Shown here one piece after another: positions 14,031-23,949 of a stretch of DNA of 64,000 nt. The stretch is from the NCBI GenBank assembly GCA_964006375.1, contig OZ023270.1, positions 79,179,966-79,243,965 on the forward strand, given 5' to 3'. This stretch comes from Tillus elongatus. Taxonomy: Eukaryota; Arthropoda; Insecta; Coleoptera; Cleridae. The translations under genes and the position numbers were made by a program. The notes under the pieces were generated by a model. The model had not been told where the DNA came from and searched no databases. It saw only the letters and a list, made by a program, of their open reading frames with translations. Numbering within the stretch: the stretch's first letter is position 1; each line of letters begins with the position of its first letter.

Positions 14031-15056
14031 TCAAATCAGATGCTCGAACACGTTCCCCCCTTGCTGAACGCAAAGTTCTAATCTTTCCATAATTTGTCTA
14101 TGCGTATAGCAGCATGAATCATCTCCAGATCAACATTCCGACATGCATCTAATATCCGTTGTTGTAGATTGTGAACGATAACTACATGATCTATGCCAAA
14201 ATCTGAATAGACTTAGTCCTTGATGTAGCCCCAAAAACATAGTCTATGAGAGTCAAATCCGGGGACCTTGCAGGTCATCGTATTTGGGTATTTGTACCTA
14301 TATAATTAGGGCCAAAAACTTGGTCCAAATAGTCCACAACTATTCTGCTGTTGTGAGCTGGACATCCATCGTGCTGAAAAATAATCCTAGATCGGACATT
14401 CAGTGGAACATCATCCAACCAATCGTCCAGGTGGGTGTTTAGGTGATTCAGGTAAGTCGTCCCGTCTAAATTTTCTTCAAAAAATACGGGCCCCATCAAT
14501 CTCTTATCTAATATCCCACACCATACATTGGTTTTATATTCAGTTTGGTGGTTCCTCGAAAAAACCCAGTGTAGATTTTCCGTTGCCCATCTTACACTGT
14601 TATGCTTATTCAACACACCATCATTTGTGAACTTTGACTCATCCGTCCAAAGGATATGGCTTAAAGTTTTAGAATCTGTATTTAAAGCTTCATTCGCCCA
14701 ATACGAAAACTCTAAGCGGCTCACATAGTCGCCATCTCTGAGGCCTTGGACAAAATGACACCGGTAAGGCTTATAATTATACATTTTCATTATTCTGCGA
14801 ACACTTCTATTTGAAATATCGGTTACTGAAGCTAGTTGTGTAGCTGATAAACCTGGGTTTTCTTGCAAATGAAGTAAAGTATTTTTCGAAAATTCTTCAT
14901 TGGTACCAATCCCTAAATAATTATTGTAACAATTAGATGGAAACTCAGTGTAAATGAACAAAGAAATGTACCTGCATCTTTGCGATGCACGAGCCGCCAC
15001 TTTTTGGCATTCGATATGTCTAACATATCCTTTCTCTCCTGAACTGAATAATCCAT
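14031..15056 (-). pseudogene. Mariner-like transposase, element B (decayed)
   Basis: A cut-and-paste transposase of ~342 codons. It starts MDYSVQERKDML at 15056; a frameshift follows before residue 20. Then come helix-turn-helix sequence (GLSATQLASVTDISNRSVRR), the first catalytic Asp in WTDESKF, the second in FQHDGCPAHN, and the third in SPDLTLIDY. The last two are separated by 41 residues. A TGA at 14275-14277 replaces an expected Trp before PARSPD and a frameshift follows. The end, GGNVFEHLI-stop, is right at the hAT target duplication. It cannot make a full protein. Confidence 0.85.
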
Positions 15057-15282
15057 ACTGAATGCAGACATCGATTAATTACTGTATTGACAAAAATAAT
15101 CTAATACAGGTAGTTTCACTATTTTGTTGTTAAACTAGTGAAATAGCTTTATTATTTTTAATAAAAGTTCAGTAGTTTGTTGCTAGGCAACAACTTGAGC
15201 ATTTCAGTGATAATTATTTTAAATCGGAATTATTCCGAGTATGTAAATCTATGCTGCTACCCTTAGGCAAGTCATACGAAGA

Positions 15283-15890
15283 TTAGACTTGTTATTAAAA
15301 CTGTTATTTTGCTAACTAGTTGATTATTTCAATTATTTGAAATCTTTCGTTTATGTATTTAATTAATGTGGTACAATTATTTTTATTTAATTTTTGTGTT
15401 AAAAATAAATTTCACCATACAATTAATTAAAAACTATGTAACAATTTACAAAAAAATGCCATGTCTATGATTTTCATTAAAAGCCTGTGCAAATTATAAT
15501 TCACCTTTAGAAAGAAGAAAGCCCAGACGTTTACTAATGATCCATCAGTTTCTGTTGATCCAGCCAATTGAACCCCAGCAAATATGGTATTGGAAGATAG
15601 CTTACTAAACCCGCTATCTGATGCCATAGTCATATACAGGATGTTGTATTTGAAATTTTCGAGAAAAATTGAGCTTTGTAAAATGTAACACCCTGTATAA
15701 GTGGATATTTCCGCAAGCTATATAACTATATTTTATTATGCTACATTGAGTTAAAAGTCATGGTAATACCAGATCTTGACAGTTTTTGCGACGACATGGT
15801 AGCACTGTCGTGTTGAATCGGAATAAAATTTCGGACAAACAATTAAATAACTGCTAAACCGTTAATCCCAGGCCCCTATTGTTGGGCATC
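15283..15890. repeat. Element B right inverted end
   Basis: Mirror of 10225-10803. It contains GTAACACCCTGTATAAGTGG and lies upstream of the transposase start. Confidence 0.8.
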
Positions 15891-16082
15891 ATTTTACTCG
15901 CCGTGAAATGCTCTATCAAAAAATAAAATAAAATATAGGATGTCCTGTTTAAAAAAATACAAGTTTGGTGAAACTGATCACCCTGTATACATGAAACTAA
16001 TATATCCACGTATACCAAATTTGACATTTCTAGGTAGAGCGGTTGTGAAGATAATTATGTAATCCTCTCAACTTGCCGGACC

Positions 16083-16083
<1 letters not shown>

Positions 16084-16171
<88 letters not shown>

Positions 16172-16315
16172 ATGTATATATCAAAATTGAAACTGACCGT
16201 GGATATGGGTTTTAGGGGTCCTAGTTCGCGCCCGTTTGAAAAAAAAAATTCAAAATTTAAAAGTGGTGTCTCTCAATTAGTACATTTTTTCTAACAAAAT
16301 TCACTAAAACGAAGT
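16084..16315 (-). repeat. R1 left end, reverse, with (TA)n tract
   Basis: TA units (16084-16163) and TATGTA runs are followed by AAATTGAAACTGACC, GGATATGGGTTTTAGGGG and AAATTCACTAAAA, the inverse R1 left end. Confidence 0.7.
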
Positions 16316-16739
16316 TCTGTGCTTGATAACAAGGTTAATCAGTGTTCATCAAGTCTAGACTTTTCTAAAAAAAAGGTCAAGAAACAATGATCTGTAAAAG
16401 TTGCATATGCAACGATGACAATCCAACAAATTGATAAAAACACCATTAATCATACCCTTTTCAAACTTAATCACGCATAATTCACACATAATTGAAGATT
16501 ATAATTACTTGTTTTAGACAACCGAGTATCATAGACTTGGCACGTCCGTTTCAAATTTATCATTTTCAAACAGTAGCGTAGAAAATACAGATACCTAATT
16601 AGGGTAGGCATACGTACCAACCTTATAATTTAAATAAGATATGCCTTAGAGCAGTTTTTGCTGATTTTACACGTCCAACATGTCCTAGCTACACTACCCG
16701 CCACCCAAATCGCCGCTCTCGAGAAAGTGTTGCCCTTTT
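16316..16739. other. No gene recognised
   Basis: No coding frame and no clear match to the other repeats. A GC-richer patch near 16690-16735 (CCGCCACCCAAATCGCCGC) is unassigned. Confidence 0.3.
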
Positions 16740-16869
16740 AGTGAATTTTTATTTTACAAAATTCACTAATAAAGAGGTATCGATGGTGAGACTTTGCAAA
16801 ATTTTTTTCTAATGAGCGCGAACCAGGACCCCTAGAACCCATATCCGGGGTCAGTTTCAATTTTTATAT

Positions 16870-16960
<91 letters not shown>
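16740..16960 (+). repeat. R1 left end with (TA)n tract, target of a mariner insertion
   Basis: ATTCACTAATAAAGAGGTATCG, GAGCGCGAACCAGGACCC and CCGGGGTCAGTTTC lead into TA units 16866-16960. The mariner A2 end GGGTGGCGC follows the last TA with no gap. Confidence 0.75.
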
Positions 16961-16964
<4 letters not shown>

Positions 16965-17676
16965 GGCGCATTGAAAACGAAATAGACCGATTTGAGTCCA
17001 GGGAATTTTTTTTAATAAACGCTGAAACACGTCAATTTTAATATTGAGGGGGACATGTTTTGACATAAAACTCAACTTTGTCACATCAACCCCTTAAGGG
17101 TGGTGATAACAACCCTTATATTTTAAATAGGGAACATGGGTCGAGTGTTACATAATTTGAAAGCTCTTTCTTTTCTGAATTCAGCACACTAATTTTTTTG
17201 GAAGTTTTATCAACTCATTTAAAAATTATTCACAGTTGGTGTTGCAAGAACGTATTTCATTCATTGTGATAAGAAATGCACTCATTAGTCAATTTTTCGT
17301 TAAAAAAAAAACTAAAAAACAAAACCAAACGTTCAAAAATGTTTATTCAGTTGAGTAAGTGTTCAAATTGTTGACCACCAGCTTCCATACAAAAGTACAA
17401 ATTTTGTTGAAAACGAGCTCTGACATTCTGGAGCATTTGTGGAGTTATTAGACGGCATTCTTCAACAATGCATCGTCGTATTTCTTCGAGAGACTCCGGT
17501 TCTGTTGCGTAAATTATACTCTTTAAATGGCCCCATAGAAAGAAGTCTAAATGAGTTAAATCCGGTGATCTAGGGGGCCACTCAATAGCACCTCTACGCC
17601 CAATCCATTGCTCTGGAAACTCTCTGTTCAAAAACTCCCTAACACGTTGTGAAAAATGCGGAGGAGCTCCATCTTG
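16961..17676 (-). pseudogene. Mariner family A, copy A2: 3' half only
   Basis: The element end GGGTGGCGCATTGAAAACG is intact at 16961. The - strand frame (17347-17676) holds only the last ~109 residues: second catalytic Asp in QDGAPPHF, SPDLTHLDFFLWGHLK with the third Asp, and the terminal EAGGQQFEHLLN. Homology to the full copies stops at 17676, just upstream of the QDG codons, where a hAT remnant begins. The N-terminal two thirds and the first Asp are absent. Confidence 0.85.
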
Positions 17677-17689
17677 AACGCTTTCAGTA

Positions 17690-18665
17690 ACGTGGAACCG
17701 ATTTCTCTTTTTTACTTAGCAACATTGCTACAGCACTAAATCCACGTTCAGATAAATAGGACGATGTTTATACTATCAGAAATCATTGAACAATCGACCA
17801 CAGCCATTCTTGAAATTAGTTTTTAATTCCTCATTTGTTGTCAGTTCTATAAGTTCTTCTAACTGGGATGATCCGGCTGTGTTGACATTTGAAAACGGAT
17901 ACAACACCCAGTCTGGTATGTATTTAAAATGTCCTGGAAACGTTCCTTTAAATTACCGTGGAGGTTTTCTAAGTGTTGACAGTAAACAATAAGTAAGTCG
18001 TCGTTGTTGAATGATACTTCTGATAAATTAGCGAAGTTGTTGAGTTCCCGTCTACCGACATTTCTTTTGTATAATGGTAGTGTGGCTACGAAAGCAGGAA
18101 CGGTATTTTTGTCATAATCGAGTTTAAATCGTCGCCTTAAAGCTAAAGATTCACATGATTAAACATTTTATACAGGTCTGCTAAGTACGCAATATCATTC
18201 TTTGATGAGATGAGATTGTCGCGAAATTCTGTGTCTTAGTTCTCCAGGAACTCCATGACAAACCCAAACAGATTGCAAAATCGATTTAAACAAGTACCTT
18301 TTGACCTCTTTGTCAAGTAGCAATCGGTTGAAATCTTCATCGTTGGGGGACTTCACCAGGCGCCAATAGCTGCCAGCAGCTGAGTTGCTATGTCAAAAAA
18401 TGTTAACAGCTGTCAACGTTTAGTCAACAATTTTTGACATAACAATGCAGCGCAGGCAGCTACTGGCGCCTGGTGAACTCGCCCATTGGCAATGCAAAGC
18501 TGACTAAATAATATGTCATTCAGTGAGTTACTTCTGAGTTTACTAACTGCTCTGGTAACATATTTCAGTGATGTACGGAGGCGTTCACACAGATTTTTCG
18601 CAACCAAATGCTGGCGATGAATGACTCAATGTACAGCAAGCCCGCCAGGAACTTTATTTTTTAAG
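17690..18665 (-). pseudogene. hAT-superfamily transposase remnant (ZBED5/SCAND3-like)
   Basis: Decayed frames on the - strand read, in order: KNKVPGGLAVH-stop-VIHRQHLVAKNL (normally VHCVIHRQHL), LNDILFSQLCIAN, then after an insertion EDFNRLLLDKEVKRYL, FGFVMEFLE-stop, RDNLISSKNDIAYLADLY, KRNVGRRELNNFANLSEV, YCQHLENLHGN and IPDWVLYPFSNVN. These are the conserved blocks of domesticated-like hAT proteins such as ZBED5 and FAM200. Several stops and frameshifts make it a dead copy. The N-terminal BED finger and C-terminal dimerisation region are not seen. Confidence 0.8.
18352..18477. mobile_element. 126-bp palindromic MITE inside the hAT remnant
   Basis: It begins TTCACCAGGCGCC and ends GGCGCCTGGTGAA; inner parts are imperfect inverse copies (AGCTGCC, TATGTCAAAAA). 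It separates LCIAN from EDFNRLL of the hAT frame. No clear target duplication was found. Confidence 0.75.
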
Positions 18666-19641
18666 CACGCTATGAAGCCTTTTTTTACCTGCCTCCTAGT
18701 AACGCCTTATTAATTTCCTCTGAGCCTTCTACTGCCCCTCTGAAAGCCCCCAGTGCCTAGAAGGGGCGTCATCGCCCACACTAAGAAAGGGTGGCTTAAA
18801 CTTTCCTAAAGGCCGAGCAATATCTTCAATTGATGACGCTTGTTCTCTCCTGGGTGTGATAAGCACAAACTGATCATGAGATAGATGCGGCATATCACGA
18901 TGTTGGGCAATACCGCAAATATTAATTGATAAATTTTAATTAAATTGACAGACAAGCCAATGACTGTTGTCATGCTTTTCGTTAGCTTTTAGTTAGGAGC
19001 ATTTTCAAATGTAACTGTGAAAATCTACGCCACTGCCAGCATTATATTCAATAATTCTAGAGAGCACACACAAACCCACGCCATTCATGTGTTTGTTTTA
19101 CATTTGATCATGTAGACGAGATAAAAACACTCATGAGGGCATCATTGGGGGAATCATTCAGCCAATGGTCTTCAAGGAATATAAAGGGGGCGTGTACAGC
19201 ACTTTATATTATTCTTTTTATTGTCCCTCTTATGAGGCTTGATGCAGTGAGGTGAGACACACATGAAAGAATTTCGTAATGTACCGGCATATAGTTTCTT
19301 CCAAGCCGTGTATAATATTATGTTACCTGTAAATCTACCTACCTGCCTTTGCGTGGGCTGATTAAAAGGGAGTAGCCTGGCAATGATTATGTATATATTG
19401 TATACTACCATTGTTTTTTAAATAGCAAATAATTGTCTTGTAGGTTACATTATTTCTTATGTTCAGTTTCATCCTCGCTAATAGTATTTTATTACCATTA
19501 GTATTAGCTTAAAAGTCCCCTCTATACAGGCCCTCGTGTGACTTGCCTTTCGCCCGTATTTACCAATTACTGGCTTTCAGAAAAATTACTAGAGGCTCAT
19601 ACATATACAGAGTTAGCAAAATGTATGGAAATCTTTAAATA
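18666..19641. other. No gene recognised
   Basis: Mostly unlike other repeats in the window. CAGTGCCTAGAAGGGGCG at about 18748 looks like a hAT-type end and could be the terminus of the neighbouring remnant; the match is weak. No credible frames. Confidence 0.3.
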
Positions 19642-19948
19642 TAGGGTGGCGCATTGAAAACGAAACAGACCGATTTGCGTCCAGAGAATATTTTTTAAGA
19701 AACGCTGAAACACGTCTACCTATTTTAATATTGAGGGGGACATGTTTTGACACAAAACTCAAATTTGTGTCACATTAACCCCTTAAAAGTGGTGATAACA
19801 ACTCTTATATTTTAAATAGGGAACATGGGTCGAGTGTTACATCATTTGAAAGCTCTATCTTTTCTAAATTCAGCACACTAATTTTTTTGGAAGTTTTATC
19901 AACTCGTTTAGAAATTATTCACAGTTGAAGATGCAAAAACGCATTTCA

Positions 19949-20049
19949 CTCATTCCGATAAGAAATGTGCTGATAGTCAATGTTTTGTTGGTTTGTATAC
20001 ATAAAATTGACTATCAGAACATCTCTTATCGGAATGAGAGAAATGCGAT
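19949..20049. repeat. Internal hairpin in the leader of mariner A1
   Basis: CGCATTTCACTCATTCCGATAAG and its near-inverse CTTATCGGAATGAGAG flank TTGTTGGTTTGTATACA, with GACTATCAG-type inner stems. The same hairpin is in copy A3 (about 63855-63975). It lies between the terminal repeat and the transposase start, on one side only. Confidence 0.75.
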
Positions 20050-20111
20050 TTATTATTTCAGTTTATCGGTCGGTTTGATACTTGATAGTACTACAGAAAA
20101 TTAATTTCACA

Positions 20112-21180
20112 ATGGTGTATTCTGTAGAAGAAGGAGTTGAAATAATTACTCTTTTTTTCAAAAACGATGACTGTGCCAACCGTACCGCAAATTTGTTTAA
20201 TGAACGACATCCGAACAGACATGTTAACAGAAAATACATTTTGGAGTTAGTTGCAAAGTTTCGACAAAGTGGTTCAGTAGCTAACAAAAAACGGGATCCT
20301 GAACGTGAATTTCCGGTTAGAAATGAGACTACTGAGATTGAAGTTTTAGGACAAATTGCTGCAGACCCAACTTTGAGCACGAGAAAATTGGCCACTGTTT
20401 CAAACATCAAAAGAAGAACTATTGAAGCATCATAAATTTCACCCGTATAAAATTCATCTTGTACAACAACTGAATGAAAATGACTTTGATCGGCGACTGG
20501 AGTTTTATGAAGTTATGACTGCACGAATAGCTGATAACCGGAACTTTCTGTTCAATATCTGTTTTTCAGACGAGTGTACGTTTTTATTAAACTCTACAGT
20601 CAATCGTCATAATTGTCGTTATTGGGCAGATAATAATCCAAGAAATGTTCATGAAGTCCATACTCAAACTCCACAGAAATTGAATGCCTGGACTGATATT
20701 ATTGGGGACCGTTTAATCGGACCAATTTTTCATGATGGCAATTTGAGTGGCGAAACGTATTTGGAGTTACTAGAAGATATCGTTTACCCTATACTAATTG
20801 ACATTGTTAAAAATGATGATCGCTATCAAGAAAATCAATTAGTGTTTCAATAAGATGGAGCTCCTCCGCATTTTTCACAACGTGGTAGGGAGTTTTGGAA
20901 CAGAGAGTTTCCAGAGCAATGGACTGGGCGTAGAGGTGCTATTGAGTGGATCCCTAGATCACCGGATTTAACTCCTTTACACTTCTTCCTATGGGGCCAT
21001 TTAAAGAGTCGAATTTTCGCAACAGAACCGGAGTCTCTGGAAGAAATACGACGATGCATTGTTGAAGAATGCCGTTTAATAACTCCACAAATGCTCGAGA
21101 ATGTCAGAGCTCGTTTTGAACAAAATTTGTACTTTTGTATGGAAGCTGGTGGTCAACAATTTGAACACTTACTTAACTAA
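20112..21180 (+). pseudogene. Mariner-like transposase, copy A1
   Basis: The frame starts MVYSVEEGVEI with an N-terminal helix-turn-helix of the DUF4817 type (NERHPNRHVNRKYI, KFRQSGSVANKKR). The first catalytic Asp is in CFSDECTFLLN. Three lesions kill it. An 11-bp deletion near 20421 (between ATT repeats, relative to copy A3) shifts the frame. CAA-to-TAA at 20851 is one codon before the second Asp (DGAPPHF). The third position reads SPDLTPLHFF, His for Asp. It ends QQFEHLLN with TAA at 21178-21180. Position two to three spacing is 41 residues. Full length is about 355 codons. Confidence 0.88.
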
Positions 21181-21492
21181 ATAAACATTTTTGAACGTTT
21201 GGTTTTGTTTTTTAGTTTTTTTTTAACGAAAAATTGACTAATAAGTGCATTTCTTATCACAATGATTACGTTCTTGCAACTCCAACTGTGAATAATTTTT
21301 AAACGAGTTGATAACTTCTAAAAAAATTAGTGTGCTGAATTCAGAAAAGAAAGAGCTTTGAAATGATGTAACACTCGACCCATGTTCCCTATTTAAAATA
21401 TAAGGGTTGTTATCATCACCCTTAAGGGGTTGATGTGACAAAGTTGAGTTTTATGTCAAAACATGTCCCCGTCAATATTAAAATCGACGTGT

Positions 21493-21726
21493 TTGGTAGG
21501 TAACTTACCTATACTGATATAAACCTACGAACCAAATTTGGATGCCCTTACTTTGTTACTTCCGGAGATATATTTTTTTTCGAAAGGAAACACAAAATTT
21601 TCGGGGAAAACTTGGGCCGATTTTCCTGGCTAACGAACTTATCTATGCCACTTGCAAAAAGAAGGTATTCACCAAATTTAATCAAAATCGGCCCATTATC
21701 TTTTGAGTTATCGGTGTGATACATAC

Positions 21727-21795
<69 letters not shown>
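21493..21795 (-). repeat. R1 right part, reverse, with (CATA)n(TA)n
   Basis: GGTAGGTAACTTACC, GCCCTTACTTTGTTA, GAGTTATCGGTGTGA and then CATA repeats and TA units (21737-21793). It abuts the broken right end of mariner A1. Confidence 0.7.
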
Positions 21796-21796
<1 letters not shown>

Positions 21797-21799
21797 ATT

Positions 21800-22085
21800 A
21801 AAATTGTGGTAGAAAATTTTCGTAAAAATATTTCATATCCGGTAACTCAATAAATTTCCCCTTAAGCCAGAATCTTCAATCTTGAACCATTGTAACACCT
21901 ATGTTAACGCACGTGGGTACTAAATTATTACTAACAACAAATTTGTTCTAAAAACCTTTTTGTTGTTTGCAAAAACCAAAGGGGTGACTAAAACAAAACC
22001 ATCCAAGCAATTAATATGGAAAAATACCTGTCATATTTATAATTTGACAGGTACATTTCCTTTGTAAATAATTTTTTTTTCTGAA
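21800..22085 (+). repeat. Partial R5-type MITE
   Basis: GTGGTAGAAAATTTTCG, CCCCTTAAGCCAGAATC, ACTAAAACAAAACCATCC and ATAATTTGACAGGTACAT match 1480-1795 in order. The right end is missing. Confidence 0.6.
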
Positions 22086-22106
22086 AAATTTTTGTACCAA
22101 TAAACA

Positions 22107-22107
<1 letters not shown>

Positions 22108-22158
<51 letters not shown>
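22108..22158. repeat. (ATT)n microsatellite
   Basis: About 16 uninterrupted ATT units. No element is evidently attached. Confidence 0.9.
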
Positions 22159-22160
<2 letters not shown>

Positions 22161-22770
22161 AAACTGAAGTTACGAAACTCGGAGCCTGAAGTACCTACAT
22201 ATTTATAAAGGCGACAGTAATGACTGAATGCCAACAAAACTTATCTACCCTGTCCCTTTATCCTTTAGGTAAGGTTACTTTTACAGGTAGCAAATTCCAG
22301 ATACCTAGGATCCCAATCTGCTTAAATCATTTCAAAATTTTATCCTTTGGATTTTAATGATAAGTAGAAAATATCTTGTAAGTAAATAAAGGTTTTTGTA
22401 TTACACACATTAAAATCTGGGAAGGTCTTTGTGGCTTAAGTATTACAAGGAAATTTCTGAAAAAGGTATTGTCAGTGGGATTTTTATTTAGATTTCGCCG
22501 AATGGGAGGCACACAAAGATCTAAATCAACCATATTTATTTTTCTAGAATTAATGAAGGATTTTATACTTGCATATGTTTGGAAACAAGGTTCAATTCGC
22601 ACCAAATAAAACTATTTCTTGGGTAAGTTTTTTGGATTAACAAACGCCGCTCACCTTTAATTACCTAGCTCATACCGACTAGTTTTAGCAGAGAAGTGAG
22701 TTTGAAAAATATCAAATTTATAGTCCTCAATCTTGTATACTAAAAGCTCTTAGTCTACAATAGAAAAAGT
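22159..22770. other. No gene recognised
   Basis: AT-rich with no match to the other repeats here. An 83-codon frame on the - strand (22354-22605) has no recognisable motif and is probably chance. Confidence 0.3.
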
Positions 22771-23092
22771 ATGGACGCAGCAAATGCGTTATAGTAGTGA
22801 ATTTTCATTAAAATGATTTTAATAGCAAATATGTGTGATGTGTGTGTTTTTTTAAGAAAACAGGCATCAAATTTGGTTATCAATATAACCTATATAGTTA
22901 AAACAATGTGCCATGTTTAATCAAAATCACTTTATTGTTTGAAAATATACAAAAATTTCCGATAGTAAACTTAAACTGTTCCCGAAACAAACCGTTTCTT
23001 GGTCAACCTTATAGGTTAATAGCAAATTGAGCTTTTTAAATATGAAGTATTTAATCAAAATTCGCTACCATAACGCACTTGCTGCGTCCAGA
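22771..23092. mobile_element. R2 MITE (complete)
   Basis: Inverted ends TGGACGCAGCAAATGCG and GCACTTGCTGCGTCCAG flank ~320 bp with ATAACCTATATAG, CCTTATAGGTTAATAGC and AATTTGGTTATC. It cuts off the Penelope-like frame that follows. Confidence 0.75.
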
Positions 23093-23100
23093 ATTTAGAC

Positions 23101-23465
23101 GTAGCTACACACATTCACAACACAAAACACCAAAAACCAGACATCACTCAATTACAACTAATGAAACATGTTAAAGACCACAAAAAATGGAAATCTGGGA
23201 ACAATACTACATTCAACAAACAAACAATAAGAAACAATTAATGCCAGAACAAATACAAGTACAAACATTTAAACAAAACTTAATAAAGGCCATACAAATA
23301 GACAAATTATCAAACCACAGTGATCAAGACAGGAGACCGATACACACGACACAGTCCGAAGGCACAACCAATCAGAGAACAGTAAACCGACCATTAGAAG
23401 CTCACGGCGCAAGCGCCACGTACAATCTCAGACGTAGACCACACAGGAGCGATAACAGTCAGTAG
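23101..23465 (+). pseudogene. Penelope-like element ORF, 3' end
   Basis: The first frame reads ATHIHNTKH then LQLMKHVKDHKKW; after a frameshift it continues MEIWEQYYIQQTNNKKQL and PEQIQ, ending at TAG 23463-23465. The spaced His residues, the basic stretch, W-E-x-Y-Y-I and a terminal P-E-Q-I are the usual tail behind the GIY-YIG endonuclease of Penelope-like retroelements. The catalytic GIY-YIG and RT parts are gone; R2 is joined upstream. The basic C-terminus (YNLRRRPHRS) is not diagnostic. A related LINE tail is the alternative. Confidence 0.6.
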
Positions 23466-23509
23466 TGTGCCGATGATGAATCGGGACGGTTCGAAACTGC
23501 AGTCCACGC
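23465..23509 (+). ncRNA. Hammerhead-like RNA candidate after the Penelope-like stop codon
   Basis: Stem I is GTGTG (23465-23469) with CACGC (23505-23509). The core CCGATGA is at 23470-23476, followed by an extra T. Stem II is GAATC with GGTTC (one G-T pair), then GAAA at 23493-23496. Stem III is the loopless palindrome ACTGCAGT (23496-23503), and C23504 is the predicted cleavage base (GTC). Penelope-like elements are known hosts of hammerheads with very small stem III. Departures from consensus: C for U at the second core position and the extra base. Confidence 0.55.
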
Positions 23510-23549
23510 AAACCAATAAGAAATCGCAAACGTACAGCAAACAAATACA

Positions 23550-23635
<86 letters not shown>

Positions 23636-23780
23636 GTATGTATATATAAACATATAAAAATCGAAACTGATCCCGGATATGTGTTTTAGGGGGCCAAATT
23701 AACGCTCATTTGAAGAAATTTTTTCAAAAGTCGGGATCTCGTCATTAGTGACTTTTTTTTAAAAGAAATTCACTAAAACG
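23550..23780 (-). repeat. R1 left end, reverse, with (TA)n(TATG)n tract
   Basis: TA units 23550-23622 and TATG repeats, then AAACATATAAAAATCGAAACTG, CCCGGATATGTGTTTTAGG and AAATTCACTAAAA. Confidence 0.7.
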
Positions 23781-23949
23781 CAATAACTTTTCAAAACAAA
23801 ATTATATATGTTCTACTTACCTACATTTTGAAATACAAGCAATGTTAATGTATGTGCCCACAGTATTAATGTAAATTAGAAAATATAGTGAAATATAGTA
23901 CAATCTCTCTTTCAATATTTACAACCAACATACAACAATAATTATTTAT

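Larger units (their letters stand above)
19644..21492 (+). mobile_element. Mariner family A, copy A1 (near complete)
   Basis: It starts GGGTGGCGCATTGAAAACG after TA. A ~280-bp left end (TGAGGGGGACATGTTTTG, CACATTAACCCCTTAA, AGGGAACATGGGTCG) returns inverted at about 21215-21492. The right end lacks the outer ~65 bp (no GCGCCACCC), so transposition from that side is unlikely. It contains the transposase at 20112-21180 and an extra hairpin upstream of it. Confidence 0.88.

Noticed and set aside
20063..20410. 115-codon - strand frame, and its mirror at 63494-63841
   Set aside because: Antisense of the mariner A transposase.
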